Positions 1 to 8,900 of a DNA stretch of 46,301 nucleotides are shown piece by piece. The notes beneath the pieces were generated by a model. It was not told the origin of the DNA and made no database searches. It saw only the letters and a program-made list of their open reading frames with translations. Numbering within the stretch: the stretch's first letter is position 1; the number at the start of each line of letters is the position of its first letter. The position numbers and the translations under genes were made by a program. Location: the NCBI GenBank assembly GCA_000402775.1, contig AQSC01000054.1:1-46301 (forward strand), written 5' to 3'. Source of the DNA: Euryarchaeota archaeon SCGC AAA252-I15 (lineage in GTDB: Archaea; Altiarchaeota; Altiarchaeia; IMC4; SCGC-AAA252-I15).

Positions 1-655
1 CAACGTTGAAGGTGAGTAATAATCCTTCAAAGATTGACTTTATCTCCGAGAAGTTGGTTTTCGCATGTGAAAGAAGGCATGCGACATTTTTTCCGTTGCC
101 TCCCTTGGATTGGACGACGTCCCCAACCTCAAATATTTTTTGAGGGAACTCCCGAGTCTTGTTCTTGGCAAGGACGGTCATAAGGGAAGGCGTAAGCCAG
201 CTACGGCAAACAGAGTGCTCGATTGACGCAGGGTTTTCGGTTTCAACCACATCTTTTTGCGGGAACTCCATTTTCGTGAATAGGTTTTCTTTGTTTGTGA
301 GTATGAGAGTCATGACTTCGGTAAATCCCAAGCCCACTAGCGCATCCCGCATAAGAGTTGAGTATTTTTCGGTCGGATCCTCCCGAGCTTTAAGATGTAT
401 GTTTATGTCTTGGGGATTGAAGTTGTGGTATCCGTATGCAATGGCCACGTCCTCGACCAAGTCCATTGGATGGAGGACGTCTGTGCGGTAGGCGGGGACG
501 GAGACGGATAAAACACCGTTTTTTTCCTCCACCCCAAACCTCATTTTTTCTAGAAGATTGGTTACCTGTGAAACACTCAAGTCTAAACCGAGCAGACTGT
601 TCACGTAGCCGCAATCGAGCGCCATCTTCCGGGGGCTTAAATCAGGCCTTCTCAT
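1..655 (-). CDS. pheT: Phenylalanyl-tRNA synthetase beta subunit, lacking its N-terminal domains and cut by the window edge
   Basis: The minus strand translates without stops into the B5 domain and the start of the catalytic-like core of archaeal PheT. It opens with RRPDLSPRKM, equivalent to the conserved TPDL(S/T)P segment at the head of B5, followed by the B5 signature PAYRTDVLHPMDLVEDVAIA and later a QKIFEVGDVV segment. PheT pairs with PheS to charge tRNA-Phe. The ATG at 655 is the only sensible start: an in-frame TAA lies seven codons upstream and a TATA-like box is centred about 28 nt upstream. In ordinary archaeal PheT (about 550 residues) B5 follows roughly 270 residues holding B1 and the B3/B4 editing module. 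Those residues are not encoded here; the DNA upstream belongs to a glycosyltransferase. The 3' end lies beyond base 1. Confidence 0.88.
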   Translation of the reverse strand, partial: MRRPDLSPRKMALDCGYVNSLLGLDLSVSQVTNLLEKMRFGVEEKNGVLSVSVPAYRTDVLHPMDLVEDVAIAYGYHNFNPQDINIHLKAREDPTEKYSTLMRDALVGLGFTEVMTLILTNKENLFTKMEFPQKDVVETENPASIEHSVCRSWLTPSLMTVLAKNKTREFPQKIFEVGDVVQSKGGNGKNVACLLSHAKTNFSEIKSIFEGLLLTFNV

Positions 656-678
656 ACCATGATGATTAGGTTTTTATT

Positions 679-686
679 GTATTTAA
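679..686 (-). promoter_or_regulatory. TATA-like box of the pheT fragment
   Basis: On the minus strand this reads TTAAATAC, centred about 28 nt upstream of the ATG at 655. That is the spacing expected for a leaderless archaeal transcript. It supports 655 as a real start rather than an internal methionine. Inference from sequence only. Confidence 0.5.
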
Positions 687-688
687 GG

Positions 689-1825
689 CTAGATTATGTG
701 GGTTGTCCCGATAACCCAGAGCATCATGAATAAGGTCATTAGAAAGAGTGATGTTCCTACTAGTGATTTCTCCCATTTTTTGTTTTCAGATGCTTTCGCT
801 AGAAACAGGTATATTGGAAAGACTACTAGTGTGAACCTTGGCATGGAAAATATTTTTTTAGTGATTACGGGCATAAGGATTGTGTATGAACTGTATAAGA
901 TATAGCTTGGCCGAAACTTCCATTTAAACATGTAGGATAAAGCTAGCGCGGAAAAGATTACAAAGCTTAAGCGGCTCCATGCGTCTGGAGAGCTCATGAA
1001 AATGAGAAATATTTCAATTGAATGGATTATTGGATTGGCAAACCCTGTCGTGAAAAGCATTTTTTGGGTGTTTAGAAAGGATAGGGGATCCCCTGTTAGA
1101 GTGTAGAGGTATGTGAAAAAGATTAATGGACCGAATGGTATGAGAAGCAGGTACAGCCCACTTTTTCTTCTTGTTTTTTTGGAGTGAGCGTATTCCCACA
1201 TTAGAGGTATTACAATCAATACGCCTAATGGTCTGGTGATTGCTGACAAGAATCCGAGCATTCCTGCGAGGGGCCACCTGTTTTTTCTCGCATAGTAGAA
1301 GGAGGATATTGTGAGCGCGAGGAATAGTGATTCCGTGAAGAATCCGGATAGAATAAAGTTTACTGGATACACTAGCGCGAACAATACTGCGGTGAGGGCT
1401 GTTTTTTCCGAGTAGTCGAGTGCTGCGAGTTTGTAGAGGAAGAGTAGTGCTATCAGGTAGAATAAGTTTGATAAGATAACTCCTGCCAGTAGATTGTCGT
1501 TTAAGGGGTTTCCCAGAACTTTTACTAGCAGTGGATACAGGGGGAAGAATGCTTTGTTGGCTTCGAGATCGATTCCTTCGTCAACGACGTATCCAGGATA
1601 CTTTGAAGAGTCTGCAACGTACCCTAAGTCCACGATTGACAGGTACCATCCAGAATCCCATCGCGCGTAAAGGTTTACTAGGGGATGGCTTTGCGTAGCC
1701 TGCCAGGCCAGTTCTGGTTCATAGTACGGGCTTATCGATTCGACCGCGGCAAATCCTATTACTGTGAGATATATTCTCGTGACTATGAAAAACAATATGA
1801 TTTTTTTGTAAACTGACTTGTCCAT
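689..1825 (-). CDS. GT-C membrane glycosyltransferase, PIG-V/mannosyltransferase-like
   Basis: A 378-residue polytopic membrane protein with about nine hydrophobic spans. It carries the ARWDSGWYLSI motif in the first extracytoplasmic loop (around residues 54-64) and AFFPLYPLLVKVLG (around 92-105), both typical of the PIG-V/GPI-mannosyltransferase-like GT-C family. These enzymes transfer mannose from polyprenyl-phosphate donors on the outer face of the membrane. In archaea they are thought to act on lipid-linked glycans or surface proteins; the acceptor is not predictable here. It ends about 30 bp before the pheT promoter and is transcribed divergently from the next glycosyltransferase across a 35-bp spacer. 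The start ATG at 1825 is followed at once by a signal-anchor helix. Confidence 0.75.
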   Translation of the reverse strand: MDKSVYKKIILFFIVTRIYLTVIGFAAVESISPYYEPELAWQATQSHPLVNLYARWDSGWYLSIVDLGYVADSSKYPGYVVDEGIDLEANKAFFPLYPLLVKVLGNPLNDNLLAGVILSNLFYLIALLFLYKLAALDYSEKTALTAVLFALVYPVNFILSGFFTESLFLALTISSFYYARKNRWPLAGMLGFLSAITRPLGVLIVIPLMWEYAHSKKTRRKSGLYLLLIPFGPLIFFTYLYTLTGDPLSFLNTQKMLFTTGFANPIIHSIEIFLIFMSSPDAWSRLSFVIFSALALSYMFKWKFRPSYILYSSYTILMPVITKKIFSMPRFTLVVFPIYLFLAKASENKKWEKSLVGTSLFLMTLFMMLWVIGTTHII

Positions 1826-1860
1826 GATTTTATTTCTTTTGATTCAAGTTATTTTAACAA

Positions 1861-3486
1861 ATGAAACCCGAGAAAATCCTGTGCGTGATCCTATTGCTTC
1901 AGGGATTACTCCTTTTCACAAACCTTCCCGACTTGCCACACTACTTTTGGGATGACGGAATCAACATGGAATTGTCTTGGAATCTTGCAAACGGCGAGAT
2001 GAGATTATACTCTATCATCTACCCGTTCATACCCCACCCCCCGTTTTTTTTCGCAGTAGTGGGATTGTTTCTAAAGATTTTCGGGGATGAAGTGTTAGTC
2101 CTTCGATCAATCACAGCCTTCCAGAGTATTCTGACAACAATTTTTTTGTACTACACCGGGAAAACCCTTTCAGGACCGAAAGTCGGCCTTACGGCTAGTT
2201 TATTCTACGCGGTCTACCCGGAGAATATTTATTGGACGAGAGTCGGGTTCGCAAACTCCCAGCTAATGCTGCTTTCCATAATTGCACTATACTTTTTCGT
2301 AAGAGGGGGAAGGCTTAGGATTCTCTCGTATCTCTCAGTTTCACTTGCATTGTTAACGGAATTTACTGCTGTTGCACTTTTAATCTCAGTTCTCGGGATT
2401 TTGCTTGTGAGAGGTGAGAGGAGAGAGGCGTTCAAGGCGTTTTACATCTCAATAAGTCTTCCCGCAATTACTTACATCCTAATCTTGTTTTCAACAGCCG
2501 GTGGCGCACTGTTATTCGATTTGAAGTATGCTTTAGAGAGGTTCGCACCCACCATAGTCATTTTCGCCCTCTCATTCGGATTTATTGCATTAATCTATTC
2601 ATCAAGGAGAAGGCTTGGGATTTTTCTTAAAGCATATTACGATAAATTGCTGGTTATTGTAGTCAAAGACATTAAGTTTACTTTCGGAAAGTATTCAAAC
2701 TGGATTCTCCGGCAAAGCCGATTCAATTTAGTCGTATTAATAAACCTGATTCTGGCAGTAAGGACTCTAACACCCTACTCCGACGACCTATTGTTTAAGG
2801 GATACGACATCATATTCTTCGACTACTACTGGATTGGAATACTAGGCCTATTCCTGATAAAAGATGTTGCACCCCTGTATTTTTTCACACCCCTATTCCT
2901 CCTCACACTAGCAATCGGGAGAACAGACCACCTGATACTTCCCGCATACCCTTACTTCGCTTTAGGGCTTTCAGTCCTTCTGCTGAGAGTTTACTCGAAA
3001 TTAGTCGAATTTTTCGGAACTAATCGAAACCGGATTGTGACTCTGTTCATTTTAGTATACTATCCTTTCGCAATACTTTTCATTTATGATGTTAATTCAT
3101 TCGTCTTAGGTCGTGGGCTTGAAAGGGAAGACTTGGAAGGATTAGAGGAGATTACCAAATACCTCAATGCCAACACCCAACAGGATGACGTTGTGCTTTC
3201 AACCAGCCACATTTCACGGCAGATTAATGCCCAAGGCACTGAATTATTCCAGGGACTCGCTGCTGAAGGAATTAGTGTGTCATACTTTGGAAGAAAACTT
3301 CCTGCTTCACGTTTCGCATACAATAGTTCATATCTTACGGCAAAGTATATTGTTTTGCCTGAAGGAGTGCTCGATTGGATTTACAAAGAGGAATCAATGA
3401 CTGAGTTCTCAACACAATTAGATAAGTGGCCTGTAGGCTATCGGAGAGGGGATTTTGTTTTCTACAGGAATCCTAACTTAAAGTAG
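1861..3486 (+). CDS. GT39-like (PMT/ArnT-type) membrane glycosyltransferase
   Basis: A 541-residue protein with an N-terminal membrane domain and a soluble C-terminal part. The first extracytoplasmic loop has YFWDDGINMELSWNLANGEM (around 28-47); the paired acidic residues after an aromatic are the catalytic signature of the dolichyl-phosphate-mannose/ArnT GT-C group. The HPPFFFAVVGLFLKIFG segment (around 59-75) is also typical. The last ~110 residues form a soluble domain with an E-I-x-x-Y-L segment. It probably transfers a sugar from a polyprenyl-phosphate carrier to a lipid or protein on the cell surface; the acceptor is unknown. The start is the first ATG after a TATA-like stretch in the 35-bp divergent spacer. 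Confidence 0.78.
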   Translation: MKPEKILCVILLLQGLLLFTNLPDLPHYFWDDGINMELSWNLANGEMRLYSIIYPFIPHPPFFFAVVGLFLKIFGDEVLVLRSITAFQSILTTIFLYYTGKTLSGPKVGLTASLFYAVYPENIYWTRVGFANSQLMLLSIIALYFFVRGGRLRILSYLSVSLALLTEFTAVALLISVLGILLVRGERREAFKAFYISISLPAITYILILFSTAGGALLFDLKYALERFAPTIVIFALSFGFIALIYSSRRRLGIFLKAYYDKLLVIVVKDIKFTFGKYSNWILRQSRFNLVVLINLILAVRTLTPYSDDLLFKGYDIIFFDYYWIGILGLFLIKDVAPLYFFTPLFLLTLAIGRTDHLILPAYPYFALGLSVLLLRVYSKLVEFFGTNRNRIVTLFILVYYPFAILFIYDVNSFVLGRGLEREDLEGLEEITKYLNANTQQDDVVLSTSHISRQINAQGTELFQGLAAEGISVSYFGRKLPASRFAYNSSYLTAKYIVLPEGVLDWIYKEESMTEFSTQLDKWPVGYRRGDFVFYRNPNLK

Positions 3487-3594
3487 TAGTCCACTGTAAA
3501 ATACAAACCAAATCCAAAAAATCAGAAAAAGGATTAATCCCGCAAACCAGATTTTATCCTGCTTAGACACGTCATCCCGTATTTTAAGTTCCAT
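3478..3594 (-). CDS. Membrane microprotein, 38 residues
   Basis: A short reading frame starting MELKIRDDVSKQDKIW, followed by one strongly hydrophobic helix (around residues 17-38) and ending directly after it. The charged N-terminus and single transmembrane segment resemble a genuine small membrane protein. It overlaps the 3' end of the convergent glycosyltransferase by 9 bp. Its start faces an AT-rich region shared with the divergently transcribed regulator at 3634. No family is recognised. It could be a small partner of the glycosyltransferase or of the secretion cluster, or a chance reading frame. Confidence 0.45.
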   Translation of the reverse strand: MELKIRDDVSKQDKIWFAGLILFLIFWIWFVFYSGLLL

Positions 3595-3607
3595 GATAAA
3601 TAGTATA

Positions 3608-3621
3608 TTATAATTTTATAA
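3608..3621. promoter_or_regulatory. Candidate operator, copy 1 (TTATAA inverted repeat)
   Basis: TTATAATTTTATAA is an inverted repeat of TTATAA half sites around a 2-bp centre. It lies 13 bp before the regulator gene at 3634. Its exact reverse complement occurs at 3970-3983, ahead of the first pilin gene. The position fits an autoregulatory site for the ribbon-helix-helix-like protein, but the extreme AT content means that chance or TATA function is also possible. Confidence 0.35.
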
Positions 3622-3633
3622 TATTATATTAAT

Positions 3634-3915
3634 ATGGAAAAAAAGGATAAGGATAAAAAAGAATACAGCACACAACGAGTTGACTTGGAAACAGTCACGT
3701 TAATCAAGAGCCTCAACATATACTTCGCTAAAAGAGGCGTTAGGATGAGGCAAAGCGATCTTATCAACGCGGCCTTCAGATTCATAAAAACGAGGGAATG
3801 GGAATTCATTGAGTTCGTGGAATCGAGAAAAATTGAGGATCATGAGAAGTTAATTGACACGGTTTCAAGGGTCATTTCGAAGCCGTGGTTCCCCTACGGT
3901 AATTACGGGGGGTGA
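3634..3915 (+). CDS. Small ribbon-helix-helix-like DNA-binding protein, putative regulator of the T4SS-like cluster
   Basis: A 93-residue protein with a lysine/aspartate-rich head, a short predicted strand (around 12-17, STQRVDL), a helix (around 18-35) and a second helix starting at RQSDLINAAFRF (around 40-51). Strand-helix-helix with an R/K-rich strand is the layout of CopG/ParD-type dimeric repressors. The C-terminal 40 residues are charged and helical, ending in a short aromatic/glycine tail. It stands alone at the upstream edge of the secretion-like cluster. Related TTATAA palindromes lie before it and before the first pilin gene, which would suit a regulator of both. The fold assignment is from pattern only; no close family is recognised. 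Confidence 0.5.
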   Translation: MEKKDKDKKEYSTQRVDLETVTLIKSLNIYFAKRGVRMRQSDLINAAFRFIKTREWEFIEFVESRKIEDHEKLIDTVSRVISKPWFPYGNYGG

Positions 3916-3969
3916 AGATTAATCCGGGTGAAAACCAAGGAGAAGCCCCTAGTCATACGGAAAAAATCG

Positions 3970-3983
3970 TTATAAAATTATAA
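3970..3983. promoter_or_regulatory. Candidate operator, copy 2 (TTATAA inverted repeat)
   Basis: TTATAAAATTATAA is the exact reverse complement of the site at 3608-3621; the match extends to 15 bp with the following T. It lies about 70 bp upstream of the first pilin start and just upstream of TATA-like stretches. Together with copy 1 it suggests a common DNA-binding protein for the regulator and pilin promoters. Weak evidence because of the AT-rich composition. Confidence 0.35.
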
Positions 3984-4054
3984 TTTGTATTTTTAAATGA
4001 CTGATAGCAATATTTAACAATATTTTACCCTAAAAATAAGAGGTGAGTTAAAAC

Positions 4055-4381
4055 ATGAAAAAAATGTTGCCGTTAGTAGGCATTCTGTTGTTAGCCTCCT
4101 TCGTGGTGGCTACTGAGGCGACCGTGGGAACATGGAGCGAAACAACAGCACAGCAAATATGTTCTATAGTGAACAATATTCGCTGGCTTCTGGAGATGAT
4201 TGCCGGAGCTGTTGCGACCTTGGTTATCGTTATTAACGGTATCAAGTGGATCGGATCCTCAGACGACCCTGGAGCGAGAAAGCAAGCCAAAGAGGGTATT
4301 GTGCACGCCGTGGTCGGACTAGTGATCGTATTGATAGCAGTAGAAGTTGTATCCTTAATATACAGCCAACAGTGCGGTTAA
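4055..4381 (+). CDS. VirB2-like T4SS pilin 1
   Basis: A 108-residue secreted/membrane protein. It has a signal peptide (residues 1-~19, ending in VVAT or nearby), a short hydrophilic part with a cysteine, then two hydrophobic helices (around 46-64 and 79-103) joined by the loop S-S-D-D-P-G-A-R-K-Q-A-K. This two-helix hairpin with an S/T-x-x-P-x-x-R-x-x-x-K loop is the pattern of VirB2/TrbC-type pilins and of the small 'T4SS pilin' family in archaea and Patescibacteria. A GAGGTGA ribosome-binding site (4040-4046) lies 8 nt before the ATG. A strong hairpin terminator follows immediately, so it is probably transcribed on its own at high level, as suits a major pilin. Two cysteines could form a disulfide outside the cell. 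Confidence 0.75.
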   Translation: MKKMLPLVGILLLASFVVATEATVGTWSETTAQQICSIVNNIRWLLEMIAGAVATLVIVINGIKWIGSSDDPGARKQAKEGIVHAVVGLVIVLIAVEVVSLIYSQQCG

Positions 4382-4391
4382 AAGTAAACTG

Positions 4392-4428
4392 CCCTGGGCT
4401 TTTCCAGCCCAGGGAAAAATTTTTTTTT
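4392..4428. terminator. Strong hairpin with flanking A and T runs, bidirectional terminator
   Basis: CCCTGGGC (4392-4399) pairs perfectly with GCCCAGGG (4407-4414) around a 7-nt loop, followed by five A and nine T. It separates the pilin gene from the convergent spermidine-synthase-like gene, whose TAA lies inside the T run. Both orientations have a usable U-rich tail. Confidence 0.8.
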
Positions 4429-5947
4429 AATACTGGTAGTATCTTTGGACTACTTTCTCAGAAGCCTTCATCTGAAGGTATTCGACCGGCGCATAGTCGT
4501 CAGTCAAAACGGATGCGCCAGTAAGGTTTAGGTCATCAAACATCAGGTTTGCTGAATATGTCTTCCAGTCGACTATTGGGTTTTCGGGAAGCGTCCTTAA
4601 AAGAATGCGCAAATCTTCTTTCCCGATGCATTCACTGGAATCCATCCCGATTATAATAATGTTTTGGAGCTCCTCCAATTCCCCGCTCATCGGAAGAATG
4701 TGAACGCATGAGAATTGCCCTCTACAAGTCTTTGCGAAATTTTTGAAAAAATGCGAGTACTGACCATCAATGGATGCTATTACGTTAGCGGCGAAAATGC
4801 CTTCCTCATTCAAGTGGTCTTTTATCCCGCCAAGCATCTCAGTCGTTGTTAAGTGAGGGGGTGTTGAGGGGTCGGATGTGAATGCGTCCAGGATTATCAG
4901 GTCGTATTTTTTCTGGGAGTTCGTTAAAAAAAATCGCGCGTCATCGAGGTAGAACCTTAATTTTTCACTTTCAACGAAACCGAAGTATTCGCTTGCAACC
5001 CTAGCTACCTCAGAGTCTATGTCCACAGTATCGACACGCACATCAGGATAGTGTTTAATAAGGCTTGATTGAGTAATACCCGCTCCAGTACCTAAAGATA
5101 GGACGTCCCGTATGTCTTCTCTCAATGTAAAAGGAACCTGGAAGAAATAGGAGTAGGGGTAGATGCTTTCATTGGTGTCTAAGAACATTCCTCCTTGGAG
5201 TCCGATATCAAGGTGTAGGTTTCTCAGATTGCGGCCCCACTTTTCCCCATCCCTCACCGTGATGTGATAGTAGGGGGTGTCGTGACTGTAAACGAGTCCA
5301 GCCGAGTCTAATGCCTCGCTTTTTGGGGCAATATATATTATTATCATTACCATGATTCCGATTGAAGCGAGAACTTTGATTTTGTTTTGTATTGATAGGA
5401 TTATTGACGCTGAGAAAAGTAAGAGTGCGACAAGATATAGAATTGATTTCACGCCAATCAACGGGATTAATACGAATCCTGTGAGGAAAGTCCCTATGAT
5501 GCTTCCGAATGTTGATATTGCGTATAAGTTTCCGGCGGTTTTACCTAAAACCCCGAGTTTTTTAGTCTCGAGTTTGACTGCGTAGGGGGATACTACACCC
5601 AGGAGAATGCTTGGGATTGAAAGTAGTATTAGTGAGGCTGTTATTGAGCCGAATTTCAATCCAAAAAGTGTTGATAATAGGAGGATTGGCGTGGAGATTG
5701 CGGGTATGAAGCAGACTGCTAGTCCAGCGTATAATAGGATTTGTGAAAGCTTTTCGATTGAAGGTTCCTTGTCTGCAAGCCGTCCCCCAAAGTAGTATCC
5801 AAGGCTGAGTGATGCGAGGACTACCCCAATTATTGAGGTCCATACGAAAATCGAGTTTCCAAAGTAGGGTGCAATCAACCTGCTGCCGAGTATCTCGATT
5901 ATCATGACCGCCATCCCTGAAATAAAAACCGCCGCCTTCAGCTTCAC
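4427..5947 (-). CDS. Membrane-fused spermidine synthase-like protein
   Basis: A 506-residue fusion. About seven membrane helices (roughly 1-215) precede a class I Rossmann domain like spermidine/spermine synthase. The SAM-pocket motif is LSLGTGAGITQ (around 288-298), VDTVDIDSE follows about 20 residues later, and DLIILDAFTSD provides the acidic residues of the aminopropyltransferase pocket. Such 'fused MFS/spermidine synthase' proteins are common in bacteria and some archaea; their substrate is mostly unproven, so polyamine synthesis is inference. The start is GTG at 5947 (no nearby ATG). It is transcribed against the secretion-like cluster, inserted between pilin 1 and the giant VirB6-like gene, and diverges from the latter over a 41-bp spacer. 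It is probably not part of the machine. Confidence 0.8.
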   Translation of the reverse strand: MKLKAAVFISGMAVMIIEILGSRLIAPYFGNSIFVWTSIIGVVLASLSLGYYFGGRLADKEPSIEKLSQILLYAGLAVCFIPAISTPILLLSTLFGLKFGSITASLILLSIPSILLGVVSPYAVKLETKKLGVLGKTAGNLYAISTFGSIIGTFLTGFVLIPLIGVKSILYLVALLLFSASIILSIQNKIKVLASIGIMVMIIIYIAPKSEALDSAGLVYSHDTPYYHITVRDGEKWGRNLRNLHLDIGLQGGMFLDTNESIYPYSYFFQVPFTLREDIRDVLSLGTGAGITQSSLIKHYPDVRVDTVDIDSEVARVASEYFGFVESEKLRFYLDDARFFLTNSQKKYDLIILDAFTSDPSTPPHLTTTEMLGGIKDHLNEEGIFAANVIASIDGQYSHFFKNFAKTCRGQFSCVHILPMSGELEELQNIIIIGMDSSECIGKEDLRILLRTLPENPIVDWKTYSANLMFDDLNLTGASVLTDDYAPVEYLQMKASEKVVQRYYQY

Positions 5948-5988
5948 TTTTTAATTATTTAGAGGGATTAAACTAATAAACTATGTGA

Positions 5989-8900
5989 ATGAAAGGAGTA
6001 TACATTCCTCGAAACTGCAACAGGAAAATGAGATTGCTTGCCTTATCAGTCATAGTAGTTTTATTTTCCTTATCTTTGAACGCCTACAGCCAAGGATGGG
6101 AATCTGAGAAGAGTGCTTTAGGATCTATTGTCAGTGCAGTGTGGAGCTGGACTGGTGGATTACTAATTAAAATAATGAACTTAGTTGCCGAACAGATTTA
6201 TGCCTTCATCACATTCCTCCTTGAGCCTGTCGTTGAAATGTTGTTATGGCTGGTTGGATGGTCTTTAAGGCTGAATCCCACGATTTACCCCTTTGATGAG
6301 GGTAATCCCGCAGTCTCCAACCTTATTAAAACAATGTTGAAGTTGCTTATCCCATTTTATGGAATACTCCTCCTTCTGATCGCGATTTACATAGTCTATG
6401 TTTCAATATCCCCCAGCGACCGGGCATTGGCTAAGTCACAGTTTAACAAGGTTTTGATGAGCATGTTCTTAGTTTCTATTTCCCCGCCCCTCTTTCAGTT
6501 GCTGTTGGATATTGAATTGGATATGGTCAAAACCATATGGAATATTGTCGAGGATGATTGGTCGGATAAGGTGGTTAACGGCGTCGTAGTGGCTTTCCTA
6601 GGCCCCCAAGCCCCAGTCATGGGTTGGTTGCCGGTCATAATCTCCGTTCTCGGACTTGCAATCCTAGCCGTCAGGTATTTGGTAGTCCAATTACTAGCTA
6701 TTTTCTTCCCGCTCTCATTCTTCCTTTTTTTCTTCGACTACACCCGAACTTTAGGAGCTAACCTTCTTCGGACCACAATACTTTGGATTTTCATGCCCGT
6801 CGCCCAGGCCTTAGTGCTGGCAATAACAGTTATCGCCTTGACTGGTGGGGGAGTTCCAGACCACTTCCTAGCTCACGGTTTGGTCGTTTTGGCGGGGATG
6901 ACCGCTTTCGCTGTTTCGGGCTTGATGGTGACTGGAATGCTCAAGTGGGTTGGAGGCATAACAGCCGCGATGGGGGCTGCACGGGGAGGCACGTTTTCAG
7001 GCGCCATGCTTCAAAGCGTCGGCCAAGTTGGGATGGGCTTCGGACCTGATTCCATTGTTGCAGGTGCCGCTCAGGTGGGTTACTTGAGGGCCGGACAGAC
7101 TACTCCGGGTATGAGTGGTATTTGGGGTAGGATGTGGGGTGGTGTCAAGGAGACTGTGAAGCCTTACGGTGAGATTGGAAGAGGTGTGAGTAGCGGTTAT
7201 CGCAAGGCAGGTGGTATTCGCAAATTAGGGATTTTAGGTGCTGTCGGTGGATTTTTCACAGGGTCAGCCCGCGCTTATGGTAGTGGTATGGCAAGAACGG
7301 GAGGGAATATTGCCCGGGGCGCGAGGGAGAGTTACCACGGGTATAAGACGGGGACCAGGATTCCAAAACACCCTGACAAGGCTTCCGGCGGCGGGGCTGG
7401 AGGCACTGGAGGAGGGGGAGGAGAGGGCTCTGACGTGACAGCCACAACTTCCGTGCCTGAGGCTCCTGATTTTAGGAGTGGTGGAGGTATGGCTGGTAAC
7501 GTCCCGGATGAATGGCGTTATGGTAAGGGAGGTTCCACGGGTATGAAACAGCTACATGGCCGAGACTTAAGCTACCCAACTCATTGGTGGAGTGAACACG
7601 TAGCCCCCATGCTCGTCGACAGTCGTGCGGTTATGAGGGCTGTGGACAGGGGCACTTCGCAAGGGCTTAGAGGTATGTCTCTTTTGCATTACGCTATGGA
7701 GCTTGCAAAAACTCCCGGCGCTTCTAAGATGGCGATTGCAGGCGCATTCATAAGGGGTGTTAGGGGTGTTGGCTTCGCTTTAATGCCTATTAGTCCTTTT
7801 GAGCCTATTCGCCAGATAGGGGCTTTTATTGTTGGTACGAGCGCCATGCTTCTGCCTCCTGGCACTCGTTGGGTGGGTTATCAGGTTGGTAATCGGATGA
7901 TGGGTATGGGCTTCAGGCAAGTCCATGGGAGGAGTAGAGCAGGGAGGAAGCTTTGGGGAATAACGGGGAGGGGTGGAATAGCGAAGAAGGCTTTGAATGC
8001 TGGTAAAACGCTTGCCGAGATTGAAGACCTTGAAAAAGAGCGGCTAACTGCGACTGGCGGAAGGCTTGCTGAGATTGACGCGAGGTTGGTTAAACTTACG
8101 GGAGTTGATGGAACCGCTGTACCCGCTAATGTTATTACGGGAGTTGATGGAACCGCTGTACCCGCTAATGTTAACAAGAGGAATGATGTGAAAGCGCATT
8201 ATAGAGCCAAGCGAGATACGCACGTGCGCGCTATTAGTGGGACGTTGGATGCTTTGCGGGAGGGGACTGATATTTTAAATGAGAGGGATCCCAACTACGT
8301 GCAGGCGTGTTTGACTAGCTTGGAAAACAATTATTCCAGCAAGGATGAGCGGCAGGACATCTTCAAGTTGGTTTTGGCGGATTCCCAGTCTTTAAGCGAA
8401 GGTAAGGGTTATGAAGCGCATCCTGGAACCGAGCTTGTCAGGGATTTACAGTCGAGGGTGGGGGATAAGAGGCAGGAGATAGCAGATGCTTCACTTGGGG
8501 CAAGGACTTTTGACCAAGTGTCTGAGCAGGAGGCTTGGAGTGAAATCTTTTCCGAGGAGATCTTTGACGTTGACGACGATAAGTTCAAGAAAGAGGTTTC
8601 CAGGAGAAAGCGTGCCGGAACCTTAAGTAGTGAGGCCGCTAAAGAATGGAGGAAAAAGAGGGAAAGCCTTCTAACGCATTTCAGAGCCCACCGGATAGGT
8701 CATAGGAACCCTGAAACAGTCCCAATGAAAAAGAGGGAGTCGGCTCAGGCAAGTAAGTCGGAGGAGGATGAGGAGGAAAAGAAGTTGTATAGAGCGAAAC
8801 CTCTTGACAATGCTGTTGCTTTTACCGAGATGGGGGATTACGCCTCAAGGGCTTTCACCGACAGAGGGCTTGCCGGATACGTGCAGCTTAACGCCCAAGA

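Noticed and set aside
159..491. Plus-strand 110-residue frame at the left edge
   Set aside because: Complement of the clearly recognisable pheT sequence.
4427..5947. Spermidine synthase-like gene as part of the secretion machine
   Set aside because: Opposite strand, its own terminator and a common stand-alone family; position alone is weak evidence.
8096..8173. CRISPR-like repeat
   Set aside because: Only two adjacent units without spacers, in frame inside a gene. No CRISPR array or cas gene was found in the window.
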